In this document: positions 19,200 through 27,796 of the stretch, piece by piece
Position numbering within the stretch: the first letter of the stretch is position 1
Layout of the letters: every line of letters begins with the position of its first letter
NCBI GenBank assembly: GCA_964591275.1
Contig: CAZQAE010000030.1
Location: forward strand, 1-60,342
DNA length: 60,342 nt
From: G963674685 sp964591275
GTDB taxonomy: Bacteria > Lernaellota > Lernaellaia > JACKCT01
Direction: 5' to 3'
Position numbers and translations under genes: made by a program
Notes under the pieces: generated by a model
Databases searched by the model: none
Seen by the model: the letters and a program-made list of their open reading frames with translations, nothing else
Told to the model about the DNA's origin: nothing

Positions 19200-19272
19200 C
19201 CGAGCCGCGAACGGCAAAATCGCCGACAGGCGATGAGTGAGCGGGTGATTGACCGCTTGATTTGCGGCTCGG
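19200..19272 (+). ncRNA. 73-nt three-way-junction RNA structure downstream of the HD phosphohydrolase
   Basis: Bases 19200-19211 pair with 19261-19272 in a 12-bp stem (one G-U), closing CCGAGCCGC with GCGGCTCGG. Inside it sit two hairpins: CGGC/GCCG around AAAATC (19212-19225) and AGCGG/CCGCT around an 8-nt loop (19240-19257). It is tRNA-sized but has no T-loop consensus. There is no T-run, so it is not a standard terminator. It may be a 3'-UTR stability element or a processed RNA. Confidence 0.4.
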
Positions 19273-19304
19273 AAATCTGATGTGAATCCTTGCGGATTTT
19301 CAAT

Positions 19305-19469
19305 CTAGTGTCGTGTCACGCATCGGCTGTCAGCACCGAGGTTGACGAGTGGCACAGCTGTCAAGGCGCGAGGAGTATGCATATCGGGAATATGTAAGCG
19401 ACGACAGGCGCTGCCAGCCGGGATGAATCGGTGACCGGATGCAACCATTCGATGCGTGACATGACCTAG
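19305..19469. mobile_element. MITE-like imperfect palindrome with CTAG-ended terminal inverted repeats
   Basis: A 165-bp element begins CTAG...TGTCACGCATCG (19314-19325) and ends CGATGCGTGACA (19450-19461)...CTAG. The ~20-bp ends match with one mismatch and one indel. Inside, GGCTGTCAGC (19325) pairs with GCTGCCAGCC (19410), and a central ATATGC/ATAT hairpin follows, so the whole unit can fold into one long stem. It encodes nothing. Its right end supplies the TAG stop of the minus-strand sugar transferase. Confidence 0.5.
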
Positions 19470-20893
19470 CTTGCGCCGCGTCCAGATAAGACAACAGGGA
19501 TTGTCTTCATGAGGATAACGAAGTCCAATTTCAGCGACCAGTTGTCGATGTATTTCAGATCAAGCTTCATCCACTGATCGAAATCGATTTCATTTCTACC
19601 GGAAACCTGCCAGATGCAAGTGATGCCGGGGCGCATTGACAGTCGCCGGCGTTGCCAGCGTTCATATTTTTTCACTTCATCAGGAATCGGCGGCCTGGGA
19701 CCAACAAGACTCATATCGCCCAAAAAGACATTGATGAGCTGGGGCAACTCGTCGACACTGGTTTTTCTTAAAAAACGCCCAATATTCGTCACTCTCGGAT
19801 CGTTGGTGATCTTGAAAACCGGCCCATTCATTTCATTGAGCCCCTCCAATTCCGACTTGAGGTCTTCCGCGTTTTTCACCATGGTTCGGAATTTGAAGAA
19901 TTCAAAAACCCTTCCGTTCAAACCCGCTCTTTTCTGCACAAAGAAGACAGGACCCCTGCTTGTGATTTTTATTGCGATGGCGATGCATAGAAAAACCGGC
20001 GATAAAATAAGAAGCCCGAGACCGGCGAGAACTCGATCCATCAAGGCTTTCACGAGCAATTGCCCCACTGCGGACGGCGTTGTAGAAAAAGTCAAAACCG
20101 GTATGCCCAGGAAATATCGAACGCTCGTCATCGCAATGGACGGTTGTATAAAATCCGTCATGAGAGAGAAGCGGATGCCGACCTCCTCGCATGACCAGAT
20201 GAATTCCTGAACATTGTCTACGAGATGCACCGGCATGGCGAAAAACACTTCATCGATCTGCCTTTGAACGATCAGATCGTCAAGTTGGTCAACGGTTCCC
20301 AGAATGGGTATGCCCAGGACATCTTTCCCAACCATCGATTTGTCCACATCAATACAGCCGATGATTTTATAGCCAAGATCGCTTTGAGCCGTTATGTGGT
20401 CAATCAGGTATTTGGCCTGACGGCCCGTCCCGATAATGAGGACATTTGATACATTATAGCCCTTAGATTGCAGCTGACCGACAATCGACTTCATTCCAAC
20501 TTTCGCAATGATGGCGGTCAGCGCATAGGTGCTTCCGAATGTCGCCACAAAAAGACGGGACATTTCCTCCACTTTGAAGGCAAAGATGATCAGCGTCATG
20601 CAAACCAGGACGATCACGGCGGACTGTATCGTCTGCGTAAATATTTCGCCGCGAGTAATCGTCCGACCAAAAGTGTAGAATCCGTGCAGATAGTTGCTTC
20701 CGATAAGAAAGAAAAGGAAGGTGAGGAAGAACCAGCCGTAATCCGATGGCGCAACCGGCGCATGGGAATCGACCGACAGGTAATACCTTGAGTAAAAAGC
20801 AAAGAAAAACGAGAACAGCACAATAACGACATCTAAAATAATGCTCGTTGTCGCCAATGAAACGATGCGTTCCCTATGCACAAAACCCCTCAT
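19466..20893 (-). CDS. Undecaprenyl-phosphate sugar phosphotransferase (exopolysaccharide/O-antigen initiating, WbaP/WcaJ type)
   Basis: 475 residues with the full polyisoprenyl-phosphate hexose-1-phosphate transferase layout. Four to five N-terminal membrane helices come first (IILDVVIVLFSFFFAFYSRY onward). A soluble Rossmann-like domain follows (VLIIGTGRQAKYLIDHI, ~165-280). A re-entrant hydrophobic helix (~285-310) leads into the catalytic bacterial sugar transferase domain (FEFFKFRTMV, DELPQLINVFLGDMSLVGPR, MRPGITCIWQVSGRN). It transfers a sugar-1-phosphate from a nucleotide sugar to undecaprenyl phosphate at the inner membrane, starting a repeat-unit glycan. The stop codon lies inside the right end of a palindromic element. 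No other genes of that glycan pathway adjoin it. Confidence 0.93.
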   Translation of the reverse strand: MRGFVHRERIVSLATTSIILDVVIVLFSFFFAFYSRYYLSVDSHAPVAPSDYGWFFLTFLFFLIGSNYLHGFYTFGRTITRGEIFTQTIQSAVIVLVCMTLIIFAFKVEEMSRLFVATFGSTYALTAIIAKVGMKSIVGQLQSKGYNVSNVLIIGTGRQAKYLIDHITAQSDLGYKIIGCIDVDKSMVGKDVLGIPILGTVDQLDDLIVQRQIDEVFFAMPVHLVDNVQEFIWSCEEVGIRFSLMTDFIQPSIAMTSVRYFLGIPVLTFSTTPSAVGQLLVKALMDRVLAGLGLLILSPVFLCIAIAIKITSRGPVFFVQKRAGLNGRVFEFFKFRTMVKNAEDLKSELEGLNEMNGPVFKITNDPRVTNIGRFLRKTSVDELPQLINVFLGDMSLVGPRPPIPDEVKKYERWQRRRLSMRPGITCIWQVSGRNEIDFDQWMKLDLKYIDNWSLKLDFVILMKTIPVVLSGRGAS

Positions 20894-21117
20894 TTTTCAT
20901 TCGAAATTTCAGACCATCCCTGTTCGGATATTACACAAAAGTCCGGATTCAGGCAAACACTTTTGGCAACGTCGTTCGAGAGAAAGACGTATTTAACAAA
21001 GCACATAAAACTACTCTTGCGAACTCATCTCGACTGTTTTTGCACTCCGTTGAAAAGGCTCATTTTCAACCCTAAAAAATACTTGGGGCGAAAATTCGAA
21101 TGATCGTCAATTCTTCC

Positions 21118-21146
21118 TTGATATTTCCTTGGCATTTCTTTATTTT
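21118..21146 (+). promoter_or_regulatory. Possible promoter of the MopE-motif lipoprotein
   Basis: TTGATA, a 17-nt spacer and TATTTT lie 24 nt before the ATG at 21170. AAGG is at Shine-Dalgarno distance. The remainder of 20894-21117 shows nothing recognisable. Confidence 0.4.
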
Positions 21147-21169
21147 CCCTGAGGATCTAAGGCAAAAGC

Positions 21170-21535
21170 ATGACAACAATAAATCAAGACTCGAAACTAT
21201 TTCTCATTGTTCTTTTTGCTGCGGCAGCCGCCCTCTGCACGATAGTCCCATCATGCAACGAAAACGATGAGAACGAGGATATTCCACCGGTCAATGACGA
21301 TGACGACGATGACTCGGAGGCTTCGGACACCGAATCGGAAGATGATGATCAGTGCCTGGACAGCGACGGCGACCGGTGGTGCTCTCCGGAAGATTGCGCG
21401 GATAATAATCCTTTTGTGAATCCCGGCATGATCGAGGACTGCTTCGACGGACTCGACAACGACTGCAATTTCCTGATCGACGACGAGGACCCGGCTTGTA
21501 TGGAACCCGACGAAAACAAGGGCCAACAGCCTTGA
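21170..21535 (+). CDS. Small lipoprotein with acidic linker and MopE-type metal-binding motif
   Basis: 121 residues. A hydrophobic leader ends at IVPSC (Cys ~30), giving a probable lipoprotein. An Asp/Glu-rich linker (~31-62) follows, then a single copy of the motif CLDSDGDRWC...EDCADNNPFVNPG...EDCFDGLDNDCNFLIDDEDPAC. This is the putative metal-binding repeat typical of MopE-like and myxobacterial surface proteins. The Asp/Asn ladder within it suggests Ca2+ binding. Usually the motif occurs in large multi-repeat proteins; here it is nearly the entire mature protein. AAGG sits seven bases before the ATG. Confidence 0.8.
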   Translation: MTTINQDSKLFLIVLFAAAAALCTIVPSCNENDENEDIPPVNDDDDDDSEASDTESEDDDQCLDSDGDRWCSPEDCADNNPFVNPGMIEDCFDGLDNDCNFLIDDEDPACMEPDENKGQQP

Positions 21536-21584
21536 GGCTGATCATTTCCTCCGGCGTGCTTTAACAAAGCTCCGGCAGAGCCCC

Positions 21585-21612
21585 TTGCAAATTCTTTTGT
21601 TGCGTGTTAAAT
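21585..21612 (+). promoter_or_regulatory. Possible promoter of rpmB
   Basis: TTGCAA, a 16-nt spacer and TTAAAT, followed by TAAGGAG at Shine-Dalgarno distance from the rpmB ATG at 21643. Confidence 0.4.
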
Positions 21613-21642
21613 GCGGCTCCCGAGTTTGGTAAGGAGATTGAA

Positions 21643-21855
21643 ATGTCAAAAGTATGCGAGATATGCGGCAAAAGACGATTGGTGGGGATGAACGTAAGTC
21701 ACGCGCACAATCGGACGAAAAAGGTCTGGGATCCGAATCTTCAAAAGGTAAGAATCGTTACGCCCAACGGAACACATAAGAGAGTGCGCGCCTGCACCAC
21801 ATGCATCACCAGCGGGCGCATTAAAAAGGCGCAGTACGCCAAGACAACGAAATAG
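21643..21855 (+). CDS. rpmB: Ribosomal protein L28 (bL28), zinc-ribbon form
   Basis: 70 residues of the large-subunit protein bL28. The opening SKVCEICGKRRLVGMNVSHAHNRTKK and closing VRACTTCITSGRI match the family. Two CxxC pairs mark the zinc-binding (C+) type. An in-frame GTG at 21604 would add 13 residues, but the ATG at 21643 has a good AAGGAG and matches the family's N-terminus. It converges on spoT with only two bases between stops. Confidence 0.97.
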   Translation: MSKVCEICGKRRLVGMNVSHAHNRTKKVWDPNLQKVRIVTPNGTHKRVRACTTCITSGRIKKAQYAKTTK

Positions 21856-21857
21856 CT

Positions 21858-23999
21858 TCAGCCACGGACGCGGACGATCCTCTTAACGCCCTTCACTTTG
21901 TTCAAATCGGCGACCAGCTTGTTGAGTTTGTCGATGCTGTTGACCACAATCTCGAAGTGAATCACAGCCCCTCCGTCCGGCGAGTGAGACGAACCGATGT
22001 CGCTGATATTGATCTTGTGCGTTCCCACGATTTTGCTTGTGCTGGACAGAATCAGCGGCTGATCGTACACATGAATGTCCAGGCGCGCCGTCATGCCTTC
22101 TGTTTCTTTGGGTAAATCCCATTCAACATCGACAATGCGGTTGGGATCCTTCCCCTCCAATTCCACGCAATCGGCCACATGTATCGTGATGCCCTGGCCC
22201 ATGGTGATGAATCCCCTGACTTTCTCTCCCGGCAGGGGATTGCAGCATTTGGCCAAAGCGAAGACCATTCCGTCAATGCCTTGTATCTTGACCCCGCCGG
22301 TACCTTTCTGAAAAGGTCTCAGGACTCTATCCAAAGGGGCTTCCTTGATCTTTGAATCGTCTTTTTCTGAAGAGATGAATTGCTCGATGAAATGCGACAA
22401 AGGCAATTTTCCGACCCCAAGATCGGCGAACATCTGCTCAACCTTGTGAAAACCCAATTCTTCGGAAACTTCCTGAAGCCGTCCGGTCTTTTCAACGCGG
22501 TTGAAGCTGATTTTATGTTTTCGCAGCTCTTTCTCCGCCAAAATCCGCCCCGCTGCCACGGATTGCTTGATTTCCTGCTTGCGCAGGTAGTCGCGGATTT
22601 TATTCTTGGCGCTATTTGTTTTTACGACCTTCAACCAGTCGCGGCTGGGAGTGTGGCCTTTGCGATTCAAGATATCGACTCTATCGCCGCTCAACAGGTG
22701 ATATGTCAGCGATTTGATTTTCCCGTTGACTTTGGCGCCCACACAGGAGTGACCGACCTCGGTGTGAACGCGATAGGCGAAATCAATCGGCGTCGCCCCT
22801 CGGGGAAAACTCCAGACATCGCCTTTGGGCGTCAGGACGTAAACCTCATCAGGGAAAAGGTCCGCCTTAACCATATTGAGGTAGTCCTCGGGATTGTCCG
22901 CCTGGTCCAAATCGACGATATTTTTCAGCCACTGAAGACGCATATCTTCATCGGGATCACCGCCGCCCGATTTATAGCGCCAGTGCGCCGCCACGCCCTC
23001 CTCGCCAATCCGATGCATTTCCTTCGTACGTATCTGGATTTCCATTCTCTGCCCGAGCGGACCTATCACGGTGGTGTGCAGGCTCTGGTATCCATTGGAC
23101 TTCGGAAGCGCGATATAATCCTTAAAGCGTCCCGGCACGGGAGTCCATTTCGCATGAATGTACCCAAGGGCCTCGTAACACCTGGCAATGCTGTCAACAA
23201 TTATCCTGAAGGCGATCAGATCATGGACCTGGTCGAATTCCAGTTCCTGGTCCTGCATTTTGCGATAGATGGAATGAATGTTCTTTTCCCGCCCCATGAC
23301 CTTGCACTCGATTTTCTTATCGAACATCAGATCCAGCAGCGTTTTGATCATCTCCTCGATAAAACGAAATCGTTCCTTTCTGCCTTGAGACAGGCTGAAA
23401 ACGACTTTGTAATAGTTCACGGGGTCAAGAAATCGAAAGGACAGGTCTTCCAATTCGTTTTTTACCCACTGAATACCGAAACGATGGGAGAGCGGAGCGT
23501 ATATTTCCAGCGTTTCGCGGGAAATGCGATGCCGTTTTTTGTGCGGCATATGCTCCAGTGTCCGCATATTGTGAACGCGGTCAGCGAGCTTGACCAGAAT
23601 GACGCGGAGATCCTTATTGGTGGCCAGCAGGAGTTTCTTGAAATTTTCCGCCTGCTGATGCTCTCGACTGGTGAAACTGATCATATCGATCTTGGTCACG
23701 CCGCCCACGAGCTTGGCCACTTCTGGGCCGAATCTTTTCTCAATATCGCTGAGGTGCGTCTGCGGATCATCCTCCACCGTATCGTGAAGCAATCCCGCCG
23801 CCACGGTCGGCACATCCATATGCATGCGCGCCAGGATGTGCGCGACAGCCAGGGGATGATTCAAGAAGGGATCGCCGTTCATTCTTTTTTGCCCGGCGTG
23901 CGCCGACGCGGCGAAGACATAGGCCTTGCGCAAAAATCCGGTATCCGCGTTTGGATTGTGCTTTCTCGCCTCTTGGAGGATGTTTTGAACGCGAATCAT
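21858..23999 (-). CDS. spoT: Bifunctional (p)ppGpp synthetase/hydrolase (RelA/SpoT family)
   Basis: 713 residues with the canonical order. The HD hydrolase domain has AGQKRMNGDPFLNHPLAVA and LLHDTVEDDP, both intact, so hydrolase activity is expected. The synthetase domain has KSNGYQSLHTTVIGP and EIQIRTKEMHRIGEEGVAAHW. A TGS domain (VYVLTPKGDVWSFPRGATPIDFAY), a zinc-finger-like helical region with AKCCNPLPGEKVRGF, and a C-terminal ACT domain follow. It controls the stringent response in the cytosol. I start at the ATG at 23999, which overlaps the gmk stop as ATGA; the open frame extends 19 codons further inside gmk. Pairing with gmk is the usual gene order. Confidence 0.96.
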   Translation of the reverse strand: MIRVQNILQEARKHNPNADTGFLRKAYVFAASAHAGQKRMNGDPFLNHPLAVAHILARMHMDVPTVAAGLLHDTVEDDPQTHLSDIEKRFGPEVAKLVGGVTKIDMISFTSREHQQAENFKKLLLATNKDLRVILVKLADRVHNMRTLEHMPHKKRHRISRETLEIYAPLSHRFGIQWVKNELEDLSFRFLDPVNYYKVVFSLSQGRKERFRFIEEMIKTLLDLMFDKKIECKVMGREKNIHSIYRKMQDQELEFDQVHDLIAFRIIVDSIARCYEALGYIHAKWTPVPGRFKDYIALPKSNGYQSLHTTVIGPLGQRMEIQIRTKEMHRIGEEGVAAHWRYKSGGGDPDEDMRLQWLKNIVDLDQADNPEDYLNMVKADLFPDEVYVLTPKGDVWSFPRGATPIDFAYRVHTEVGHSCVGAKVNGKIKSLTYHLLSGDRVDILNRKGHTPSRDWLKVVKTNSAKNKIRDYLRKQEIKQSVAAGRILAEKELRKHKISFNRVEKTGRLQEVSEELGFHKVEQMFADLGVGKLPLSHFIEQFISSEKDDSKIKEAPLDRVLRPFQKGTGGVKIQGIDGMVFALAKCCNPLPGEKVRGFITMGQGITIHVADCVELEGKDPNRIVDVEWDLPKETEGMTARLDIHVYDQPLILSSTSKIVGTHKINISDIGSSHSPDGGAVIHFEIVVNSIDKLNKLVADLNKVKGVKRIVRVRG

Positions 24000-24610
24000 G
24001 GACGTTTGTACTCGTCGCTTAACCGCAGCATCATCGTGTCGCGCAGACTGCGCCAAGCGTAAACAATGGAGGTCAAACGCAAAAGCACATCCTCGAAATC
24101 GTCGTTGATGATAACATATTCAAAATTCGGCAAGAAGGCTATTTCCTTTTTAGCATGGAGAAGTCGCCACTCAATTTCCTCGGGGCTGTCTTTTCCCCTG
24201 GCATTGAGTCTTTTTTTCAAATCCTCCAGCGTCGGAACGATAATGTAGGTTAACACGGCATCGGCGTGCTTGTTTTTCACCTGCATCGCCCCGTCGCCCT
24301 CGATTTCGAGCAAAAGATCGACGCCCTGCTTTTGCGGCCTTTCATACTCATCGATCGACGTGCCGTAGTGGTTCCCGTGAATGACCGCCCACTCGAAAAA
24401 GCGCCCCTGAGCGATCATTTCCTTGAAAGTCGATTCGGCAGCGAAATGATAATTTTTACCGTCAACCTCATTATCGTGGGCTTTCCTTGTCGTATGGCTC
24501 ACAGCATAGCGGATATTCGGCACACGCCTGATAAGCTCATTGCACAAAGTGGTTTTTCCCGCCCCGAACGGTGCTGTGACCACGAATAAATTCGCCGCGC
24601 CCTGCTGCAT
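23996..24610 (-). CDS. gmk: Guanylate kinase
   Basis: 204 residues. It phosphorylates GMP to GDP. The P-loop is APFGAGKTTL (residues ~13-22), where Phe replaces the usual Ser of GPSGxGKS/T. GMP-binding segments are SHTTRKAHDNEVDGKNYHF, FFEWAVIHGNHYGTS and LLEIEGDGAMQVK. Lid and C-terminal helices are present, and the length is normal. It lies between yicC (four bases upstream) and spoT (ATGA overlap), the common yicC-gmk-spoT arrangement. Confidence 0.95.
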   Translation of the reverse strand: MQQGAANLFVVTAPFGAGKTTLCNELIRRVPNIRYAVSHTTRKAHDNEVDGKNYHFAAESTFKEMIAQGRFFEWAVIHGNHYGTSIDEYERPQKQGVDLLLEIEGDGAMQVKNKHADAVLTYIIVPTLEDLKKRLNARGKDSPEEIEWRLLHAKKEIAFLPNFEYVIINDDFEDVLLRLTSIVYAWRSLRDTMMLRLSDEYKRP

Positions 24611-24614
24611 TATT

Positions 24615-25514
24615 TTACTCCACGTTCTGAATCTGTTCTCTCATTTTTTCCGCCGCCGACTTGGCCTCGACGATTAGCCGCGAAACCTCCCGGCTTTGCA
24701 GTTTGTTGCCGAAGGTCGTGATCTCCCGGTGTACTTCCTGTAACAGAAAATCCAGGCGCTTGCCCGCAGGAGAGCCTTCCTTCAGGAAATGGGCGACTTG
24801 TTCAAGATGCGTCCCCAGTCTGGCGACTTCCTCGGCGACATCCGTTTTTGAGATCATCAACGCTACTTCCTGCACAATACGGTCCGGGTCAATTTCCTTC
24901 GAGGATTTCGACAACTCCTCAAGACGCGCAAGGAACCTGGCTTTGTATTGATCGACAGCCTCGGGAATCTCATTTTTCAGGGTTTCCGCAATCAATTTCA
25001 GCGACTGGTTATGCGCCCCGATATCCTTTTTCAGTGCGGTGCCTTCCTTCTTTTTCATGCCGACCAGTGAAGCGAGCGCTTTGTCAACCGACTTCTCGAT
25101 GACGGGCCAATGCGTCTTGACAGGCGCTTGAGGATTTTCAATAAAGCGCAAAACGCCTTCTCGATCAACGATGTCGCTAAAGCCGATCTCATCGCTAAAA
25201 TTCAGGCCCTTTTGCAACTTTCGGAATTGCTTCAGATAATCTTTTGCCATATCGACATCCACGTCGATTTTGCCGGAATCGGAGGGCGGAGCGACCACTG
25301 ACAAGGTCAGATCAATCCTGCCCCGTGATATTTTGGACGCGATAATATCCCGGATTTTTGATTCCAACGGCGCGTAAAGCCTTGGCATCCGAAAGTGGAT
25401 GTCGAAATAGCGATGGTTGACTGATCGGATATCGCAAGTCGCGATCACATCGCCCTGGCGGGCCATGCCGCGACCGAATCCCGTCATGCTGTAAATTGGC
25501 GTTTTAGGCTCCAT
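24615..25514 (-). CDS. yicC: YicC family endoribonuclease-like protein
   Basis: 299 residues. It starts with the family hallmark YSMTGFGRG and continues with DIRSVNHRYFDIHFRMPRL and a long helical middle. It ends with the DUF1732 C-terminal block (RLDFLLQEVHREITTFGNK, IVEAKSAAEKMREQIQNVE). YicC proteins are RNases implicated in small-RNA turnover. The ATG at 25514 is preferred over the longer open frame because it gives the normal N-terminus and leaves the neighbouring kinase intact. It sits directly upstream of gmk. Confidence 0.93.
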   Translation of the reverse strand: MEPKTPIYSMTGFGRGMARQGDVIATCDIRSVNHRYFDIHFRMPRLYAPLESKIRDIIASKISRGRIDLTLSVVAPPSDSGKIDVDVDMAKDYLKQFRKLQKGLNFSDEIGFSDIVDREGVLRFIENPQAPVKTHWPVIEKSVDKALASLVGMKKKEGTALKKDIGAHNQSLKLIAETLKNEIPEAVDQYKARFLARLEELSKSSKEIDPDRIVQEVALMISKTDVAEEVARLGTHLEQVAHFLKEGSPAGKRLDFLLQEVHREITTFGNKLQSREVSRLIVEAKSAAEKMREQIQNVE

Positions 25515-25521
25515 ATAATTG

Positions 25522-26517
25522 TCATACCTCTCTGGTTTTAATTGCATCGTAAAGTTCTTTGATGGAAACCGTGGCGGTTCCCAATTTTCCTACAACAACA
25601 CCGGCGGCGAAGTTGGCGATGGAGGCCGCTTCCTCCCAGGACGCCCCGGCGACTTTCGCCAGCGTGATCGCCGCAATAACCGAATCACCGGCACCGGTCA
25701 CATCATAGACCTGCCGCGCAACAGTTGGAATGTGCATGGGTCTGGCCTTGGGTGTAAAAACCGTCATGCCCAGGTGCGCCCGCGTGATCAGCAGCCCTCT
25801 GACATTCAATTTTTTTAACAATTTGTGACCGGCAACTTCGACAGCTTTGTCTTCGTTGACCAGGCGTATTCCCAGCATTTCACCGGCCTCGTGATGATTG
25901 GGAGTAATGAGGTCAACATGGTTAAAGGCTTTGGCATTACGGATTTTTGGATCAACCGACACCATAAAACGGTTTCTGCCGGCGGTTTTTTGAACGCCGT
26001 TCATCAGCAACCTGCTGACAACGCCCTTGGCATAGTCGGATACGATCACCGCGTCAAGATCGCCGACCTCATTTTCAATTCTTTGCAAAAGCTTCTTCCG
26101 CGTTTGAGGCAAAATCGGATTGTCCGCCTCCCTGTCGAAGCGCACAATCTGCTGGTTACAGGCGATGACACGAGTTTTCTTCGTCGTTGGCCGTCCCTTT
26201 TCGATGGCCATAAACTTGGGATCTATTCCACCTTCCTCCAGCTTTTTCCGCAAAAATTCCGACCCCTCGTCATCTCCCATAACACCAACCAATTTTGTCC
26301 CGGCGTCCAGGGCCAGAAGATTTCGTGCGACATTGGCGGCGCCTCCGGGAATGGTCTCCTCCCGAACAACCTTCACGACGGGAACGGGCGCCTCAGGGCT
26401 GATCCGCTCAACGCTTCCCCATATGAAATGATCGATCATTACGTCGCCCAAAACAAGAACCTTGCACTGGGGCATCTTTTTCACAATCGCGCACAGTTTT
26501 TTTCTACTGACTGTCAT
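25522..26517 (-). CDS. rfaE: D-glycero-beta-D-manno-heptose-7-phosphate kinase (kinase-only HldE/RfaE1)
   Basis: 331 residues of a PfkB-type carbohydrate kinase. It carries VLGDVMIDHFIWGSVERISPEAPVPVV, the usual RfaE/HldE opening, then GGAANVARNL, SDYAKG and the catalytic signature DVTGAGDS near residue 280. It makes heptose-1,7-bisphosphate for ADP-heptose, a precursor of LPS inner core. The C-terminal adenylyltransferase domain of bifunctional HldE is absent, so a separate adenylyltransferase must exist elsewhere. The ATG at 26517 has GAGGAGG eight bases upstream; longer open frames are rejected. It is the first sugar gene after a run of LPS glycosyltransferases. Confidence 0.92.
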   Translation of the reverse strand: MTVSRKKLCAIVKKMPQCKVLVLGDVMIDHFIWGSVERISPEAPVPVVKVVREETIPGGAANVARNLLALDAGTKLVGVMGDDEGSEFLRKKLEEGGIDPKFMAIEKGRPTTKKTRVIACNQQIVRFDREADNPILPQTRKKLLQRIENEVGDLDAVIVSDYAKGVVSRLLMNGVQKTAGRNRFMVSVDPKIRNAKAFNHVDLITPNHHEAGEMLGIRLVNEDKAVEVAGHKLLKKLNVRGLLITRAHLGMTVFTPKARPMHIPTVARQVYDVTGAGDSVIAAITLAKVAGASWEEAASIANFAAGVVVGKLGTATVSIKELYDAIKTREV

Positions 26518-26548
26518 GCAATGAGCCTCCTCAAAACAAGACCATTCA

Positions 26549-27796
26549 TTATCGGTCAATCTCCCGGCGCGCATCGCCTTGGTTAAAGAGATCGTCCCGG
26601 TCGCAAAACACATTGGCGCCGGCGGCAACGAACCAAAAAGTCATCACCACCTCGGCATCACCGAAATTATGCTGAAACAGGCAGGCGAAAGCAAATCCCG
26701 CCATGGCTGTCATCAAGGCGGCGGATAGATCGAAATCGTCGCAGGCGATATCAGACCCAAAGACGAACTTCACGGGATCGTGAAATACTGCCGCCAAAAG
26801 CAGCAATAACAGCAAGGCCCCGACAAAACCGCACTGCGCCGCCGCCATAATATAAGAATTGTGCGCGTGGCTTTCGGTCGTCCATTTGATGTTGTAATCC
26901 CGCCGGTATTCCCGAACGTATTGACGATAGACGCCGGGACCGATTCCCGTCACGGGATGATCCATCGCCATATCGATAGAAGTCTTCCATAAATAAATGC
27001 GCTCAAGGTTTTTTTTCACCATGAAAGTTGTGGCCACTCTGTCGCGGACTGTCGGCGAAACCGTGACAATCAAAGGAATCAAAACCGCCGCAGCAACCGC
27101 TGTGGCGATCACAACGCGCCGTCCCTTGATGAATGCCAGAAGCGCCGCCATAAACGCCAGCGCCAGCCAGGCGCTTCTGGCATAACTGAAAACAACGCCA
27201 ACAAAAATGAGCGCCGCAAAAATCGCCAATATGGGGCGTCTGCCCTTTTCCACCATGAAAAGCCCGATCCCAGAGAAAAAACACAGGATCATAGTGTTGC
27301 CGAATGTCAGGTGATGGTCGAAAAATCCCACCGCGTGAAAATACTCTCCCGTCGGCTGCCACAAATCCACATCGGGAACGAGAAATCGAGGAACCGCCGA
27401 GCCGAAATAATGCTGGGCCGCGCCGTACAGGCCCATCAGCGCAGCCGAGATGACCAGCGCGTAAAGAGCTTTCTTCCACGTCGTTTTTGAAACATTGGCG
27501 GCTAAAAGTCCGAACCAGGCGAGATGAACCCACAGCCTGGGGATTTTTGAAAGCGACTGGAAACTATAATCCGAAAAAAGCGCGGCAATGATAGACCATG
27601 CAATAAAGGCGGCCAGGGCCAGATCCGTATAGCGCAGGCGCCAACGCTTTTCGATAAACACACGATAAAGCGCCGAAACCAATAATAGGCCGAGACATAT
27701 TTGCGCACCGCTGATGGAAACCGGCAGGCAGGCTGCGTAGGCTATAACAGTGGCCGCCCTCGCCTTCGCAATAATGTCATCAACCTTGTCGGTCAT
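26549..27796 (-). CDS. O-antigen ligase/polymerase family membrane protein (WaaL-like)
   Basis: 415 residues with ~11 hydrophobic helices and one large periplasmic loop. The pattern SYARSAWLALAFM followed by a loop containing HPVTGIGPG and AHNSYI is typical of the O-antigen ligase (PF04932) superfamily, which transfers or polymerises undecaprenyl-linked glycan at the periplasmic face of the inner membrane. Its position between the heptose kinase and core glycosyltransferases supports ligation of O-antigen to lipid A core. A Wzy polymerase is the main alternative, since sequence alone does not separate the two. The start overlaps the stop of the GT4 gene (ATGA). Confidence 0.85.
   Translation of the reverse strand: MTDKVDDIIAKARAATVIAYAACLPVSISGAQICLGLLLVSALYRVFIEKRWRLRYTDLALAAFIAWSIIAALFSDYSFQSLSKIPRLWVHLAWFGLLAANVSKTTWKKALYALVISAALMGLYGAAQHYFGSAVPRFLVPDVDLWQPTGEYFHAVGFFDHHLTFGNTMILCFFSGIGLFMVEKGRRPILAIFAALIFVGVVFSYARSAWLALAFMAALLAFIKGRRVVIATAVAAAVLIPLIVTVSPTVRDRVATTFMVKKNLERIYLWKTSIDMAMDHPVTGIGPGVYRQYVREYRRDYNIKWTTESHAHNSYIMAAAQCGFVGALLLLLLLAAVFHDPVKFVFGSDIACDDFDLSAALMTAMAGFAFACLFQHNFGDAEVVMTFWFVAAGANVFCDRDDLFNQGDARREIDR

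Noticed and set aside
22380..24062. 560-codon plus-strand open frame opposite spoT
   Set aside because: It runs antisense to a clearly conserved gene and has no recognisable motif or ribosome site.
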